The translations under genes were made by a program, and so were the position numbers. Below the pieces are notes generated by a model. It saw only the letters and a list, made by a program, of their open reading frames with translations. It did not search any database and was not told the DNA's origin. Positions 8,463-16,218 of a stretch of DNA of 33,700 bases are shown one piece after another. Source of the DNA: an uncultured Prevotella sp. (GTDB lineage: Bacteria > Bacteroidota > Bacteroidia > Bacteroidales > Bacteroidaceae); NCBI GenBank assembly GCA_900544825.1, contig UQWP01000039.1:1-33700 (forward strand), in the 5' to 3' direction. Numbering within the stretch: position 1 is the stretch's first letter; each line of letters opens with the position of its first letter.

Positions 8463-8607
8463 GAAAGAGTTTGTTACGACCCGACACCACTCCTATTTTA
8501 TATAGTATGCACATAGGAGCCTGATAAGCTCACTAGTCGTAGGGCAAAGGTCGTTTCAGCAGTAAACAGGGTTAATAATATAATACTAATATAAAAATTT
8601 AGGTAAA
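8463..8607 (+). promoter_or_regulatory. long structured 5' leader of pgk
   Basis: The predicted leader holds a 7-bp hairpin (8490-8496 with 8513-8519). This is enclosed by a possible 6-bp closing helix, ACGACC 8476-8481 with GGTCGT 8549-8554. An AT-rich single-stranded stretch then runs up to the start codon. It has no coding frame of note. I do not recognise it as a known riboswitch. Together with the radA/pgk promoter region it accounts for the 333-nt gap between radA and pgk. Confidence 0.4.
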
Positions 8608-9855
8608 ATGAAAATTGAGAATTTTAACTTTGCTGGTCACAAGGCAATCGTACGCGTTGATTTCAACGTGCCATTGGATGAGAATGGTAATGTAACAGAC
8701 GACACTCGTATCCGCGGTGCCCTCCCTACTTTGAAGAAGGTACTCGCAGACGGTGGTGCGCTCATCATGATGAGCCACATGGGTAAGCCAAAGGGCAAGG
8801 TTAAGCCTGAGCTTTCACTCTCTCAGATTGTTAAGAACGTATCAGACGCTCTCGGTGTAGAGGTTAAGTTTGCAAAGGACTGCGGTAACGCTGATGCTGA
8901 GGCTGCTGCCTTAAAGCCAGGTGAGGCTCTCTTGCTCGAGAACCTTCGTTTCTATCCTGAAGAGGAAGGCAAGCCAGTAGGTGTAGAGAAGGGTACTCCA
9001 GAGTTCGACGCTGCTAAGGCTGAGATGAAGGAGCGTCAGAAGAAGTTCGCTGCTAAGTTGGCTTCTTACGCTGACGTATATGTAATGGACGCATTCGGTA
9101 CAGCTCACCGCAAGCACGCTTCTACAGCTGTCATCGCTGATTCTTTCGACAAGGATCACAAGATGCTTGGTTTCTTGATGGAGAAAGAGGTAAAGGCTGT
9201 TGACGCAGTTCTCGGCAACATCAAGCGCCCATTCACAGCTATCATGGGTGGTTCTAAGGTTTCTACCAAGATTGGTATCATTGAGAACTTGTTGACTAAG
9301 GTTGACAACCTGATTCTCTGCGGTGGTATGACTTATACATTCTCTAAGGCTCTCGGCGGCAAGATCGGTATGTCTATCTGCGAGGATGACAAGCTCGATG
9401 TAGCTCTCGACGTAATCAAGAAGGCTAAGGAGAACGGTGTAAACCTCGTACTCGGCACAGACTCTATCTGCGGTGACGACTTCAAGAACGACTGCAATAC
9501 CCAGGTTTGCCCATCTAACGACATCCCTGACGGCTGGGAGGGTATGGACGCAGGTCCTGAGACTCGCAAGGCTTTCGCTGCAGCTATCAAGGGTGCTAAG
9601 ACAATCCTCTGGAACGGTCCTGCAGGTGTATTCGAGTTCGACAACTTCGCTGGTGGTTCTAAGGCTATCGCTGACGCAATCGCTGAGGCTACTAAGGAAG
9701 GTGCATTCTCACTCATCGGTGGTGGCGACTCTGTAGCTTGTATCAACAAGTTCGGTTTGGCTGATCAGGTATCTTATATCTCTACAGGTGGTGGTGCTCT
9801 CCTCGAGGCTATCGAGGGTAAGGTATTGCCAGGTGTAGCAGCTATTGAGAAGTAA
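8608..9855 (+). CDS. pgk: phosphoglycerate kinase
   Basis: This glycolytic enzyme moves the acyl phosphate of 1,3-bisphosphoglycerate to ADP. The 415-residue protein has the signature RVDFNVPLDENG (residues 14-25), substrate segments SHMGKPKGKVKPE and LENLRFYPEEEG, the hinge GGSKVSTKI, and C-terminal nucleotide loops NGPAGVFEFDNFAGG and IGGGDSVA. Codon use is noticeably narrower than in neighbouring genes, with frequent GCT and AAG and a preference for GTA and CTC. This fits very high expression. It has its own strong promoter and leader, and a terminator follows at 9881, so it is probably monocistronic. Confidence 0.97.
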   Translation: MKIENFNFAGHKAIVRVDFNVPLDENGNVTDDTRIRGALPTLKKVLADGGALIMMSHMGKPKGKVKPELSLSQIVKNVSDALGVEVKFAKDCGNADAEAAALKPGEALLLENLRFYPEEEGKPVGVEKGTPEFDAAKAEMKERQKKFAAKLASYADVYVMDAFGTAHRKHASTAVIADSFDKDHKMLGFLMEKEVKAVDAVLGNIKRPFTAIMGGSKVSTKIGIIENLLTKVDNLILCGGMTYTFSKALGGKIGMSICEDDKLDVALDVIKKAKENGVNLVLGTDSICGDDFKNDCNTQVCPSNDIPDGWEGMDAGPETRKAFAAAIKGAKTILWNGPAGVFEFDNFAGGSKAIADAIAEATKEGAFSLIGGGDSVACINKFGLADQVSYISTGGGALLEAIEGKVLPGVAAIEK

Positions 9856-9880
9856 TCAATAGGTATCTATATAAATTGAG

Positions 9881-9918
9881 TTCGGGGGCATCCCATCCGT
9901 GGATGTCCTCGAATTTTT
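9881..9918 (+). terminator. terminator after pgk
   Basis: A 13-bp stem with two G-U pairs (9881-9893 and 9901-9913, loop 9894-9900) is followed by TTTTT. It lies 26 nt after the pgk stop. Confidence 0.8.
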
Positions 9919-10007
9919 CAGTATAAGATACCCCACCTTAATAATCACGATACAGTATTCCCTTTATTCAATATATTTAATTAAAACCGAAAAATTTAAA
10001 GAAATTA

Positions 10008-11702
10008 ATGGATTGGATTATTAATCTTTTCACCAACACTGAGTCGGTGGCTCACATCGCCCTACTCTACGCAATCGTGATTGCGGTTGGTGTGTATCTG
10101 GGAAAGATCAAGATCGGTGGCATCTCGCTGGGTGTTACCTTCGTGCTCTTCGCAGGTATCCTGGCAGGCCACGTGGGCTTCACGGGTCCTAAGGAAATCC
10201 TTACCTTCGTGCAAGACTTCGGATTGATTCTCTTCGTCTTCATGATCGGTATGCAGGTGGGTCCTGGCTTCTTCGAGAGTTTCAAGAAAGGCGGTGTGAC
10301 GCTGAACATGCTTTCTGCCACAGCTATCCTGCTCAACATCCTCGTGATGTTCGGATGCTATTACCTCTTCTTCGACACCAGCAACCCACAGAACCTGCCT
10401 ATGATGGTGGGTACCCTCTATGGTGCGGTTACCAATACTCCTGGTCTTGGTGCTGCCAACGAGGCGCTGCTCAGTGTATTCCCTAACGGCGCTCCTAGCA
10501 TTGCCAACGGTTATGCCTGCGCCTATCCTCTGGGTGTGGTTGGTATCATCGGTGCTACCATCCTCATCAAGTACATCACCCGCGTGGATATGGCTGCAGA
10601 AGAAGAGCAGCTCAACGAGGAGGAGGCTGCCAACCCTCATGCTAAACCTCACAACATGCACCTGCGCGTGGAGAATGCCTACATCGCAGGCAGAACGCTG
10701 AGAGAGGTATCTGAGTTCCTGAACCGAGATATCGTCTGCTCAAGACTCCTCCACGACGGAGAGGTGAGCATCCCAAACAGCAAGACAACCTTCGAGGTAG
10801 GCGACGAGCTGCTCGTGGTTTGTGCAGAGGCTGATGCCGAGGCTATCAAGGCTTTCATCGGTCCTGAGATTGATGCAGAGTGGGACCGCGAGAAGGATGA
10901 GGTTCAGCACTTCGTATCCAGAAGAATCATCGTTACCCGTCCTGAGATGAACGGTAAGACACTGGGTAAGATGCACTTCTCAAGTGTATATGGCGTGAAC
11001 GTGACCCGTATTTCCCGTCAAGGTATGGATCTCTTCGCAAGCCGTAACCACCACTTCCACGTGGGCGACCGCGTGATGGTAGTAGGTCCTGAGGAGAATG
11101 TAAATCGTGTGGCTGAAATTATGGGTAACTCTGTAAAGCGCCTCGATGCGCCTAACATCGCTACCATCTTCATCGGTATCATGGTGGGTATCATCTTCGG
11201 TTCTCTCCCATTCGCTATCCCTGGCATGCCAGTGCCACTGAAGCTGGGTATCGCAGGTGGTCCGCTCATCATCGCCATCCTCATCGGCCGTTTCGGTTAT
11301 CGCATGAAGCTGGTTACCTATACCACTACCTCCGCCAACATGATGCTGCGAGAGATAGGACTGGTACTCTTCCTGGCGAGTGTGGGAATCAAGGCAGGTG
11401 CCGGATTCTGGGACACAGTGGTTCAGGGCGACGGATTGAAGTATGTGGGATGCGGTTTCCTCATTACAGTCATTCCTATCCTCATCGTGGGTACCATCGC
11501 CAGACTGAAGTTCAAGTTCAATTACTTCACCATTATGGGTATGCTTGCCGGTACTTACACCGACCCTCCTGCACTGGCTTATGCCAACGCATCCTGCTCT
11601 AAGGAGGCTCCAGCCGTAGGTTACTCTACTGTATATCCATTGAGTATGTTCCTCCGTATCTTTACAGCCCAGATCGTGGTGCTGTTCTTCTGCGGAGCAT
11701 AA
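10008..11702 (+). CDS. AspT/YidE/YbjL-family transporter with paired RCK_C domains
   Basis: This is an inner-membrane transporter of the aspartate:alanine exchanger family (duplicated YidE/YbjL module). The 564 residues fall into an N-terminal set of hydrophobic helices (about 10-190), then two soluble TrkA-C/RCK_C-like domains (about 205-290 and 295-375, the second starting VQHFVSRRIIVTRPEMNGKTLG). A second helical set follows (about 380-564). The two membrane halves share related glycine-rich motifs such as GTLYGAVTNTPGLGAANEA and GMLAGTYTDPPALAYANA, typical of the internal duplication. The substrate cannot be read from the sequence. A dicarboxylate or amino acid is plausible given the adjacent decarboxylase genes. 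It ends at a hairpin terminator, so it is probably separate from them. Confidence 0.85.
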   Translation: MDWIINLFTNTESVAHIALLYAIVIAVGVYLGKIKIGGISLGVTFVLFAGILAGHVGFTGPKEILTFVQDFGLILFVFMIGMQVGPGFFESFKKGGVTLNMLSATAILLNILVMFGCYYLFFDTSNPQNLPMMVGTLYGAVTNTPGLGAANEALLSVFPNGAPSIANGYACAYPLGVVGIIGATILIKYITRVDMAAEEEQLNEEEAANPHAKPHNMHLRVENAYIAGRTLREVSEFLNRDIVCSRLLHDGEVSIPNSKTTFEVGDELLVVCAEADAEAIKAFIGPEIDAEWDREKDEVQHFVSRRIIVTRPEMNGKTLGKMHFSSVYGVNVTRISRQGMDLFASRNHHFHVGDRVMVVGPEENVNRVAEIMGNSVKRLDAPNIATIFIGIMVGIIFGSLPFAIPGMPVPLKLGIAGGPLIIAILIGRFGYRMKLVTYTTTSANMMLREIGLVLFLASVGIKAGAGFWDTVVQGDGLKYVGCGFLITVIPILIVGTIARLKFKFNYFTIMGMLAGTYTDPPALAYANASCSKEAPAVGYSTVYPLSMFLRIFTAQIVVLFFCGA

Positions 11703-11753
11703 ACGCTTACAAAAGTTAACAAAACAACTAGTAATAGTTATAAATTATAAAAG

Positions 11754-11788
11754 AGGTGCACAAAAATAAAAAAATTGTGCACCTTTTT
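11754..11788 (+). terminator. terminator after the AspT-like transporter
   Basis: A 10-bp stem, AGGTGCACAA with TTGTGCACCT, encloses an A-rich loop and is followed by a T-run. It separates the transporter from the decarboxylase operon. Confidence 0.8.
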
Positions 11789-11820
11789 TGTTGTCTTTTC
11801 ACAAATTATTCGTAACTTTG
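11787..11820 (+). promoter_or_regulatory. promoter of the decarboxylase operon
   Basis: TAACTTTG (11813-11820) fits the -7 consensus. TTTG/TTGT at 11787-11794 lies about 19-22 nt upstream as a -33 element, partly overlapping the T-run of the preceding terminator. It leaves a leader of about 65 nt before the ATG at 11890. Confidence 0.6.
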
Positions 11821-11889
11821 ACGCATTAAAACAACAGACAAGAAAACCTAATGTGATTTTCTTAAAAATGAAACTTCTAAAACGTTGAT

Positions 11890-12909
11890 ATGCGTATGAA
11901 GAAATTGGGATTTTTGATAACCATGCTAGTCATCGCATCCTTGCCCGCTTGGAGCCAGGGAGCCAAGAGCATCCGTATTACGGAGGTGATGCCCCACAAC
12001 CGTACCAACCTCGTGGATGAGTACGGTCAGCACAAACCATGGGTGGAATTGAGCAATTCCTCCTTTACCACGTATAACGTACGTGGTATGTTCCTAACCA
12101 CCGACCGACGGGTTCTCAACAAGAATCTTTCGCCCGAAGCACGCCGGCAGCTGATGAGTCCCTTGCCGAACAACGAGCCCCGAACTACACTGGGCGGCAA
12201 GAAAAGCATCGTCATCTTCGACAGCAGTTCCTGGTACAAGGACGGCTGGAACGGGCAGCTTTGGAAAGCAAAGGATTCTTCCAACACAGGTCCTTTCCAC
12301 CTCAATCTGATTCTACAGGAAAAGAAGCCTAACTGGATAGCCCTCTATGACGGAAATGCCGTGGACTTGATAGACTCCGTAAGCGTACCTGTATTGGCAG
12401 CCGACGAGAGCTACGAACTGAGCCAGGATTTCAAGATATGGAAGAAAGCCATAGCAGGAGCCATCACCCCGGGCTATCTGCCACAGCACGTAGGTCTGAG
12501 CAAGGCACAGCTTCTGAAGAAACAGGATCCATACGGCATCGGCATCTCCGTGCTTTCAATGGGCATCGTATTCTCATGTCTCGCCCTCCTCTTCGTCGTG
12601 TTCTGGGCATTCGGAGCCTACATGAAACACAAGCAGCGCATCGCCCGTGCTACAGAGAAGCATGCCACCTTATTATATAAGACCGGCAAGAAGACCATCG
12701 AGGTAACGCAAGACCTGAGTCATAAGACCAATATTCTGCTGAAGGATGGTCTGGAGACCAAGGGTATCGACAAGGAGATCTATATGGCGGTCATCTCGCT
12801 CGCCCTCAAGGAATACCTGGAGGATGTGCATGATGTGGAATCCGGCATCATCACCATCAAGCCTAAACAGACAAGATGGAATGCTCCGAAATTCAATAAT
12901 GTTAAGTGA
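11890..12909 (+). CDS. lamin-tail-domain / OadG (decarboxylase gamma-chain) fusion protein
   Basis: This is the likely gamma-type membrane subunit of a sodium-pumping biotin-dependent decarboxylase. The 339 residues begin with a signal peptide (cleavage after AWSQ, about residue 23). An LTD-like beta domain follows, with IRITEVMPHN, a conserved Asp region and WVELSNSS. Near residues 217-242 a single transmembrane helix (GISVLSMGIVFSCLALLFVV) resembles OadG. A cytoplasmic, lysine-rich tail follows. Canonical OadG is only about 80-100 residues, so the extracytoplasmic N-terminal domain is an addition. An ATG at 11896 is an alternative start. First gene of a three-gene operon with the biotin carrier and OadB; the carboxyltransferase alpha chain is not present. 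Confidence 0.78.
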   Translation: MRMKKLGFLITMLVIASLPAWSQGAKSIRITEVMPHNRTNLVDEYGQHKPWVELSNSSFTTYNVRGMFLTTDRRVLNKNLSPEARRQLMSPLPNNEPRTTLGGKKSIVIFDSSSWYKDGWNGQLWKAKDSSNTGPFHLNLILQEKKPNWIALYDGNAVDLIDSVSVPVLAADESYELSQDFKIWKKAIAGAITPGYLPQHVGLSKAQLLKKQDPYGIGISVLSMGIVFSCLALLFVVFWAFGAYMKHKQRIARATEKHATLLYKTGKKTIEVTQDLSHKTNILLKDGLETKGIDKEIYMAVISLALKEYLEDVHDVESGIITIKPKQTRWNAPKFNNVK

Positions 12910-12943
12910 AGAACGAAAAGTGAAGAATTCTATTGCTTTACTT

Positions 12944-12973
12944 ATCATAAAGTTCAAAGTTCAAAATTCAAAG
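12944..12973 (+). repeat. intercistronic heptad-repeat element before the biotin-carrier gene
   Basis: Tandem AAGTTCA-type units begin ATCATAAAGTTCAAAG and run to within a few bases of the ATG at 12977. The first 21 nt are identical to 19576-19596 in the hisA-hisF gap. A looser period-7 series (AAGTGAA, GAACGAA, AAGTGAA) precedes it from the stop codon of the upstream gene. Confidence 0.8.
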
Positions 12974-12976
12974 GAT

Positions 12977-13441
12977 ATGAAGTATCAATATACAGTGAAA
13001 GGAGTCGATTACGAAGTCGAGATCCAGGATATAGAAGGCAACATCGCCAACGTAACCGTGAATGGCATCCCATTCGAAGTGGAAATGAAGCAGCCAGTGA
13101 AGGCTGGCAAGCAGAAAGTGAAATTGGGAGGAGAACAAACTGTAAAAAGCGAGAATAACAACAGTTCTTCCACTTCTGTAGCAAATGCTACAGCTGCGCC
13201 AACCGCCAAACCGGCTGCAGCAGCTGCCGGCAAGCCAGTGGTAGCCCCTCTGCCTGGCACCATCAACGAAATCAAGGTGAAGGTGGGCGACAAGGTTAAC
13301 GCAGGCGATACCGTCGTGATCCTCGAAGCCATGAAGATGCAGAACAACATCGAGGCTGAGACTTCCGGAACCATCACCAGCATCAACGTGAATAAAGGCG
13401 ATGCCGTGATGGAAGGAGATACACTAGTAACCATTAAATAG
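12977..13441 (+). CDS. biotin carboxyl carrier protein of the decarboxylase
   Basis: This is a small biotin/lipoyl-attachment protein that would carry CO2 between the transferase (alpha) and membrane (beta) subunits. The 154-residue product has an N-terminal beta region, an Ala/Pro-rich flexible linker (about residues 65-85), and a C-terminal biotinyl domain. The canonical EAMKM motif puts the biotinylated lysine at Lys120. I chose the ATG at 12977 because longer in-frame starts run back through the previous gene with no conserved sequence. It ends 7 nt before the OadB gene, so translation is probably coupled. Confidence 0.9.
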   Translation: MKYQYTVKGVDYEVEIQDIEGNIANVTVNGIPFEVEMKQPVKAGKQKVKLGGEQTVKSENNNSSSTSVANATAAPTAKPAAAAAGKPVVAPLPGTINEIKVKVGDKVNAGDTVVILEAMKMQNNIEAETSGTITSINVNKGDAVMEGDTLVTIK

Positions 13442-13448
13442 ATAGCTT

Positions 13449-14597
13449 ATGGATTTCATCATACAAAACTTCAATGAGTTCCTGACCTATACGGGCTTTG
13501 CGAATGCCACGGCAGGAAACCTCGCCATGATCGTGATAGGAATTATCTGCATCTGGCTTGCCATCAAGAAGGATTTCGAACCACTTCTCCTGGTGCCCAT
13601 CGGACTGGGCATCATCCTGGGCAACATCCCCTTCCGTGCCGATGCCGGACTCGAAATTGGACTATACGAAGATAATTCCGTTCTGAACATCTTCTATCAG
13701 GGAGTAAGACAGGGCTGGTATCCCCCACTCGTCTTCCTGGGTATCGGAGCGATGACCGACTTCTCGGCATTGATTTCCAACCCGAAGCTGATTCTGATTG
13801 GAGCCGCCGCACAGTTTGGCATCTTCGGTGCCTATATGATAGCACTGGCTCTGGGATTCGAACCGAACCAGGCTGCAGGTATCGCCATCATCGGTGGTGC
13901 CGACGGACCAACCGCCATCTTCCTGAGCAGTAAGTTAAGTCCTAACCTGATGGGAGCCATCGCCGTTTGCGCCTACTCCTATATGGCTTTAGTGCCAGTG
14001 ATTCAGCCTCCATTGATGCGACTGCTTACCACCAAGGAAGAGCGCGTCATCAAGATGAAGCCAGCCCGTCAGGTATCACAGACAGAGAAGATCCTCTTCC
14101 CAATCGTCGGTCTGCTACTCACCACTTTCATCGTACCATCAGGTCTGCCATTGCTCGGTATGCTTTTCTTCGGAAATCTCCTGAAGGAAAGTGGAAAGAC
14201 GACTAGACTTGCCAAGACGGCAGGCAGCAGTCTGAATGATATCGTGGTGATGCTGCTCGGCTTGACCGTAGGTTGTTCTACCCAGGCATCAGAGTTCCTG
14301 ACCCTGAACACCATCAAGATCTTCGCCCTCGGTGCCCTGGCATTCATCATCGCATCAGCCAGCGGTATTCTCTTCGTGAAACTGATGAACCTCTTCCTGC
14401 CAAAGGGCAAAAAGCTGAACCCACTGATTGGAAATGCCGGTGTGAGTGCCGTGCCAATGAGTGCCCGCATCAGCAACAACCTCGGTTTGGAATACGACCG
14501 TCACAACTTCCTGCTCATGCACGCCATGGGTCCAAATGTTGCAGGAGTCATCGGTTCCGCCGTAGCCGCCGGTGCCCTGCTGGGATTCTTTAATTAA
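13449..14597 (+). CDS. sodium-pumping decarboxylase beta subunit (OadB/MmdB)
   Basis: This polytopic inner-membrane protein couples decarboxylation of the carboxybiotin carrier to Na+ export. At 382 residues it has family length. Visible motifs include LVFLGIGAMTDFSALISNPK, the key GIAIIGGADGPTAIFLSSKL with the essential Asp in GGADGPT, and the C-terminal GNAGVSAVPMSARISN and HAMGPNVAGVIGSAVAAG. It cannot be decided from sequence whether the complex uses oxaloacetate or methylmalonyl-CoA, since beta subunits are alike. The alpha subunit that sets specificity must lie elsewhere. It ends at a long terminator shared with the convergent lipoprotein gene. Confidence 0.92.
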   Translation: MDFIIQNFNEFLTYTGFANATAGNLAMIVIGIICIWLAIKKDFEPLLLVPIGLGIILGNIPFRADAGLEIGLYEDNSVLNIFYQGVRQGWYPPLVFLGIGAMTDFSALISNPKLILIGAAAQFGIFGAYMIALALGFEPNQAAGIAIIGGADGPTAIFLSSKLSPNLMGAIAVCAYSYMALVPVIQPPLMRLLTTKEERVIKMKPARQVSQTEKILFPIVGLLLTTFIVPSGLPLLGMLFFGNLLKESGKTTRLAKTAGSSLNDIVVMLLGLTVGCSTQASEFLTLNTIKIFALGALAFIIASASGILFVKLMNLFLPKGKKLNPLIGNAGVSAVPMSARISNNLGLEYDRHNFLLMHAMGPNVAGVIGSAVAAGALLGFFN

Positions 14598-14599
14598 TC

Positions 14600-14649
14600 A
14601 ATACGAAAAATGGGAACTTGCATTTGAGCAAGTTCCCATTTTTCGTATT
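14600..14649. terminator. shared bidirectional terminator
   Basis: A perfect 22-bp inverted repeat (14600-14621 and 14628-14649) has a 6-nt loop. It contains A- and T-runs within the arms and lies between the convergent oadB-like gene and the lipoprotein gene at 14668. It can serve both strands. Confidence 0.85.
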
Positions 14650-14667
14650 TTCTATTTTCTAAAAAAG

Positions 14668-15474
14668 TTAACTCTTCCTGATCGTCATTTTGCCCTTGAG
14701 CGAGATGATGATTTCCACCTGATAACTCATGCTGCTGTCTGGCATAGCCAAAACCACTCTATAATGAAGACCATCGGTATCCACCTTTTTCAGTACGATA
14801 TCACTCAAAATCGCCTGCTTCAGGAACTCAAGAGGAACCTGACCCTCGAAATCCTCCTTGCGGAAGTCACGGCCGAAAATTTTGCTGGCACCCCGGTAGA
14901 TGTTCACGTTCACGATATTATCGTAATAGACATTATCCACTTCTACACCATCATCATTATATGAACTCTTGAATACCTTATAGGTAGTAGGGTTCACCTG
15001 CACATAGAGATGCAGCTTCTCATCGCCTGCATACACCACAGAATCTCTCTTGATGAGCGTATTCTGGTTGAGAACCACCGGCTGATTATGCAGGAACTGC
15101 TGCAGATAAGAAGCATCATCTGTCTTGACGAGTTTCATGATATCACCATTCAACACCTTAAACTGGAAGATATGAGCAGCCTGCTTGATAATCGGATATT
15201 TGGTCGTATTGGCACCCTTCATCACCAGCGTATCGCCAGCAATATAGAAATATACCGGCTGGCTGGTAGAATCAGGATAGTAAATGGTATCACCCTTTAC
15301 ACGAAAGACAACATCATCCTCATCATCGCCATCCAACCAGATGCCCTGGAGCATTTTCTTGGCAGCTGTATCCTCCTTCACCTGGGTAGAATCCTTGCCC
15401 GCAGACTTCTGTCCGCAGCTGGCCATCGCCGCCAGAAGGCTTGCACACAACAATATGTTAATAACTTGTTTCAT
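14668..15474 (-). CDS. DUF4738-like lipoprotein
   Basis: This is a predicted lipoprotein of unknown function. The 268 residues start with a signal peptide ending in the lipobox MASC (Cys20), followed by a short polar linker. The rest is one beta-rich domain with repeated short strands such as GDTIYYPDSTSQPVYFYIAG and GDTLVMKG. It resembles the Bacteroidetes family DUF4738, an identification made by eye. It starts 14 nt after the rfbC stop, so the two are probably co-transcribed. Nothing in it suggests enzymatic activity. Location would be outer membrane or periplasm. Confidence 0.75.
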   Translation of the reverse strand: MKQVINILLCASLLAAMASCGQKSAGKDSTQVKEDTAAKKMLQGIWLDGDDEDDVVFRVKGDTIYYPDSTSQPVYFYIAGDTLVMKGANTTKYPIIKQAAHIFQFKVLNGDIMKLVKTDDASYLQQFLHNQPVVLNQNTLIKRDSVVYAGDEKLHLYVQVNPTTYKVFKSSYNDDGVEVDNVYYDNIVNVNIYRGASKIFGRDFRKEDFEGQVPLEFLKQAILSDIVLKKVDTDGLHYRVVLAMPDSSMSYQVEIIISLKGKMTIRKS

Positions 15475-15488
15475 CTTTCCACGAAATC

Positions 15489-16043
15489 TTACTCAAAATA
15501 TTCAGCCTCCTCAAAAGACAGCGCCTTGTTGAGGTCTTTTTCTGAGAGCAGCACATTTTCGCCCTCAATAGGCCATTTGATACCTATGGTTTCATCATTC
15601 CATCGGATGCTAGCCTCTGCCTGAGGAGCATAAGAGTTATCTACTTTATAAGTAAAGATTGCCTCGTCGCTGAGCACGAGAAAACCATGCGCAAAGCCAC
15701 GAGGAATGAAGAACTGCAGCTTGTTCTCATCGCTCAGTTCCACCATTACATACTTGCCGAAGGTCTTGCTGCCCTTGCGCAGATCTACCGCCACATCGAG
15801 CACCTTGCCCTTGATGACACGCACCAGTTTAGCCTGCGAACTTTCGCCCTTCTGATAATGAAGGCCTCGAAGCACGCCTCTACTCGACATAGACTCATTG
15901 TCCTGCACAAACTCAACATGATAACCAATGTGGGCATCAAACTCAGCCTGTTTCCAAGCCTCGAAGAAGTAGCCTCTAGCATCATCAAACACTTTAGGCT
16001 GTATGACCCACACGCCTTCAATTTCGGTTTCTGTATATTCCAT
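15489..16043 (-). CDS. rfbC: dTDP-4-dehydrorhamnose 3,5-epimerase
   Basis: This catalyses the third step of dTDP-L-rhamnose synthesis, a double epimerisation of dTDP-4-keto-6-deoxyglucose. The 184-residue cupin protein shows FDDARGYFFEAW, FVQDNESMSSRGVLRGLHYQ with the catalytic His62, and VRVIKGKVLDVAVDLRKGS. Also visible are FIPRGFAHGFLVLSDEA and IRWNDETIGIKWP. All are family signatures. The other rhamnose genes (rfbA, rfbB, rfbD) are not in the window. It is the first gene of a two-gene unit with the DUF4738-like lipoprotein and has its own promoter. Confidence 0.95.
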   Translation of the reverse strand: MEYTETEIEGVWVIQPKVFDDARGYFFEAWKQAEFDAHIGYHVEFVQDNESMSSRGVLRGLHYQKGESSQAKLVRVIKGKVLDVAVDLRKGSKTFGKYVMVELSDENKLQFFIPRGFAHGFLVLSDEAIFTYKVDNSYAPQAEASIRWNDETIGIKWPIEGENVLLSEKDLNKALSFEEAEYFE

Positions 16044-16071
16044 TGCTATATACTTGTTCTATTTTTAGTGG

Positions 16072-16102
16072 CAAAGATAATACTTTTTGGCGATATGACA
16101 AA
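16072..16102 (-). promoter_or_regulatory. rfbC promoter
   Basis: On the minus strand the -7 element TATCTTTG (16079 down to 16072) follows TTTG (16102 down to 16099) with a 19-nt spacer. The leader to the rfbC ATG at 16043 would be about 20 nt. Confidence 0.7.
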
Positions 16103-16150
16103 ACAAATTAAACTTTTTATCACTCCTTACGAAAATTTCCCTTAAAATAG

Positions 16151-16181
16151 TTGTCCAATTCCCAAAAAAGCCGTACCTTTG
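16151..16181 (+). promoter_or_regulatory. promoter of the HU/SPOR gene
   Basis: TTGT (from 16151), a spacer of about 20 nt and TACCTTTG (16174-16181) match the Bacteroidetes consensus. The leader to the GTG at 16219 is about 30 nt. Confidence 0.7.
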
Positions 16182-16218
16182 CAAAAGATATTCAGAAAAA
16201 GAAGATAAACATTTAGAC

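Noticed and set aside
12746..12976. Longer start for the biotin-carrier protein
   Set aside because: The extra 77 residues are an out-of-frame reading of the preceding gene and of the heptad repeat; the conserved protein starts at 12977.
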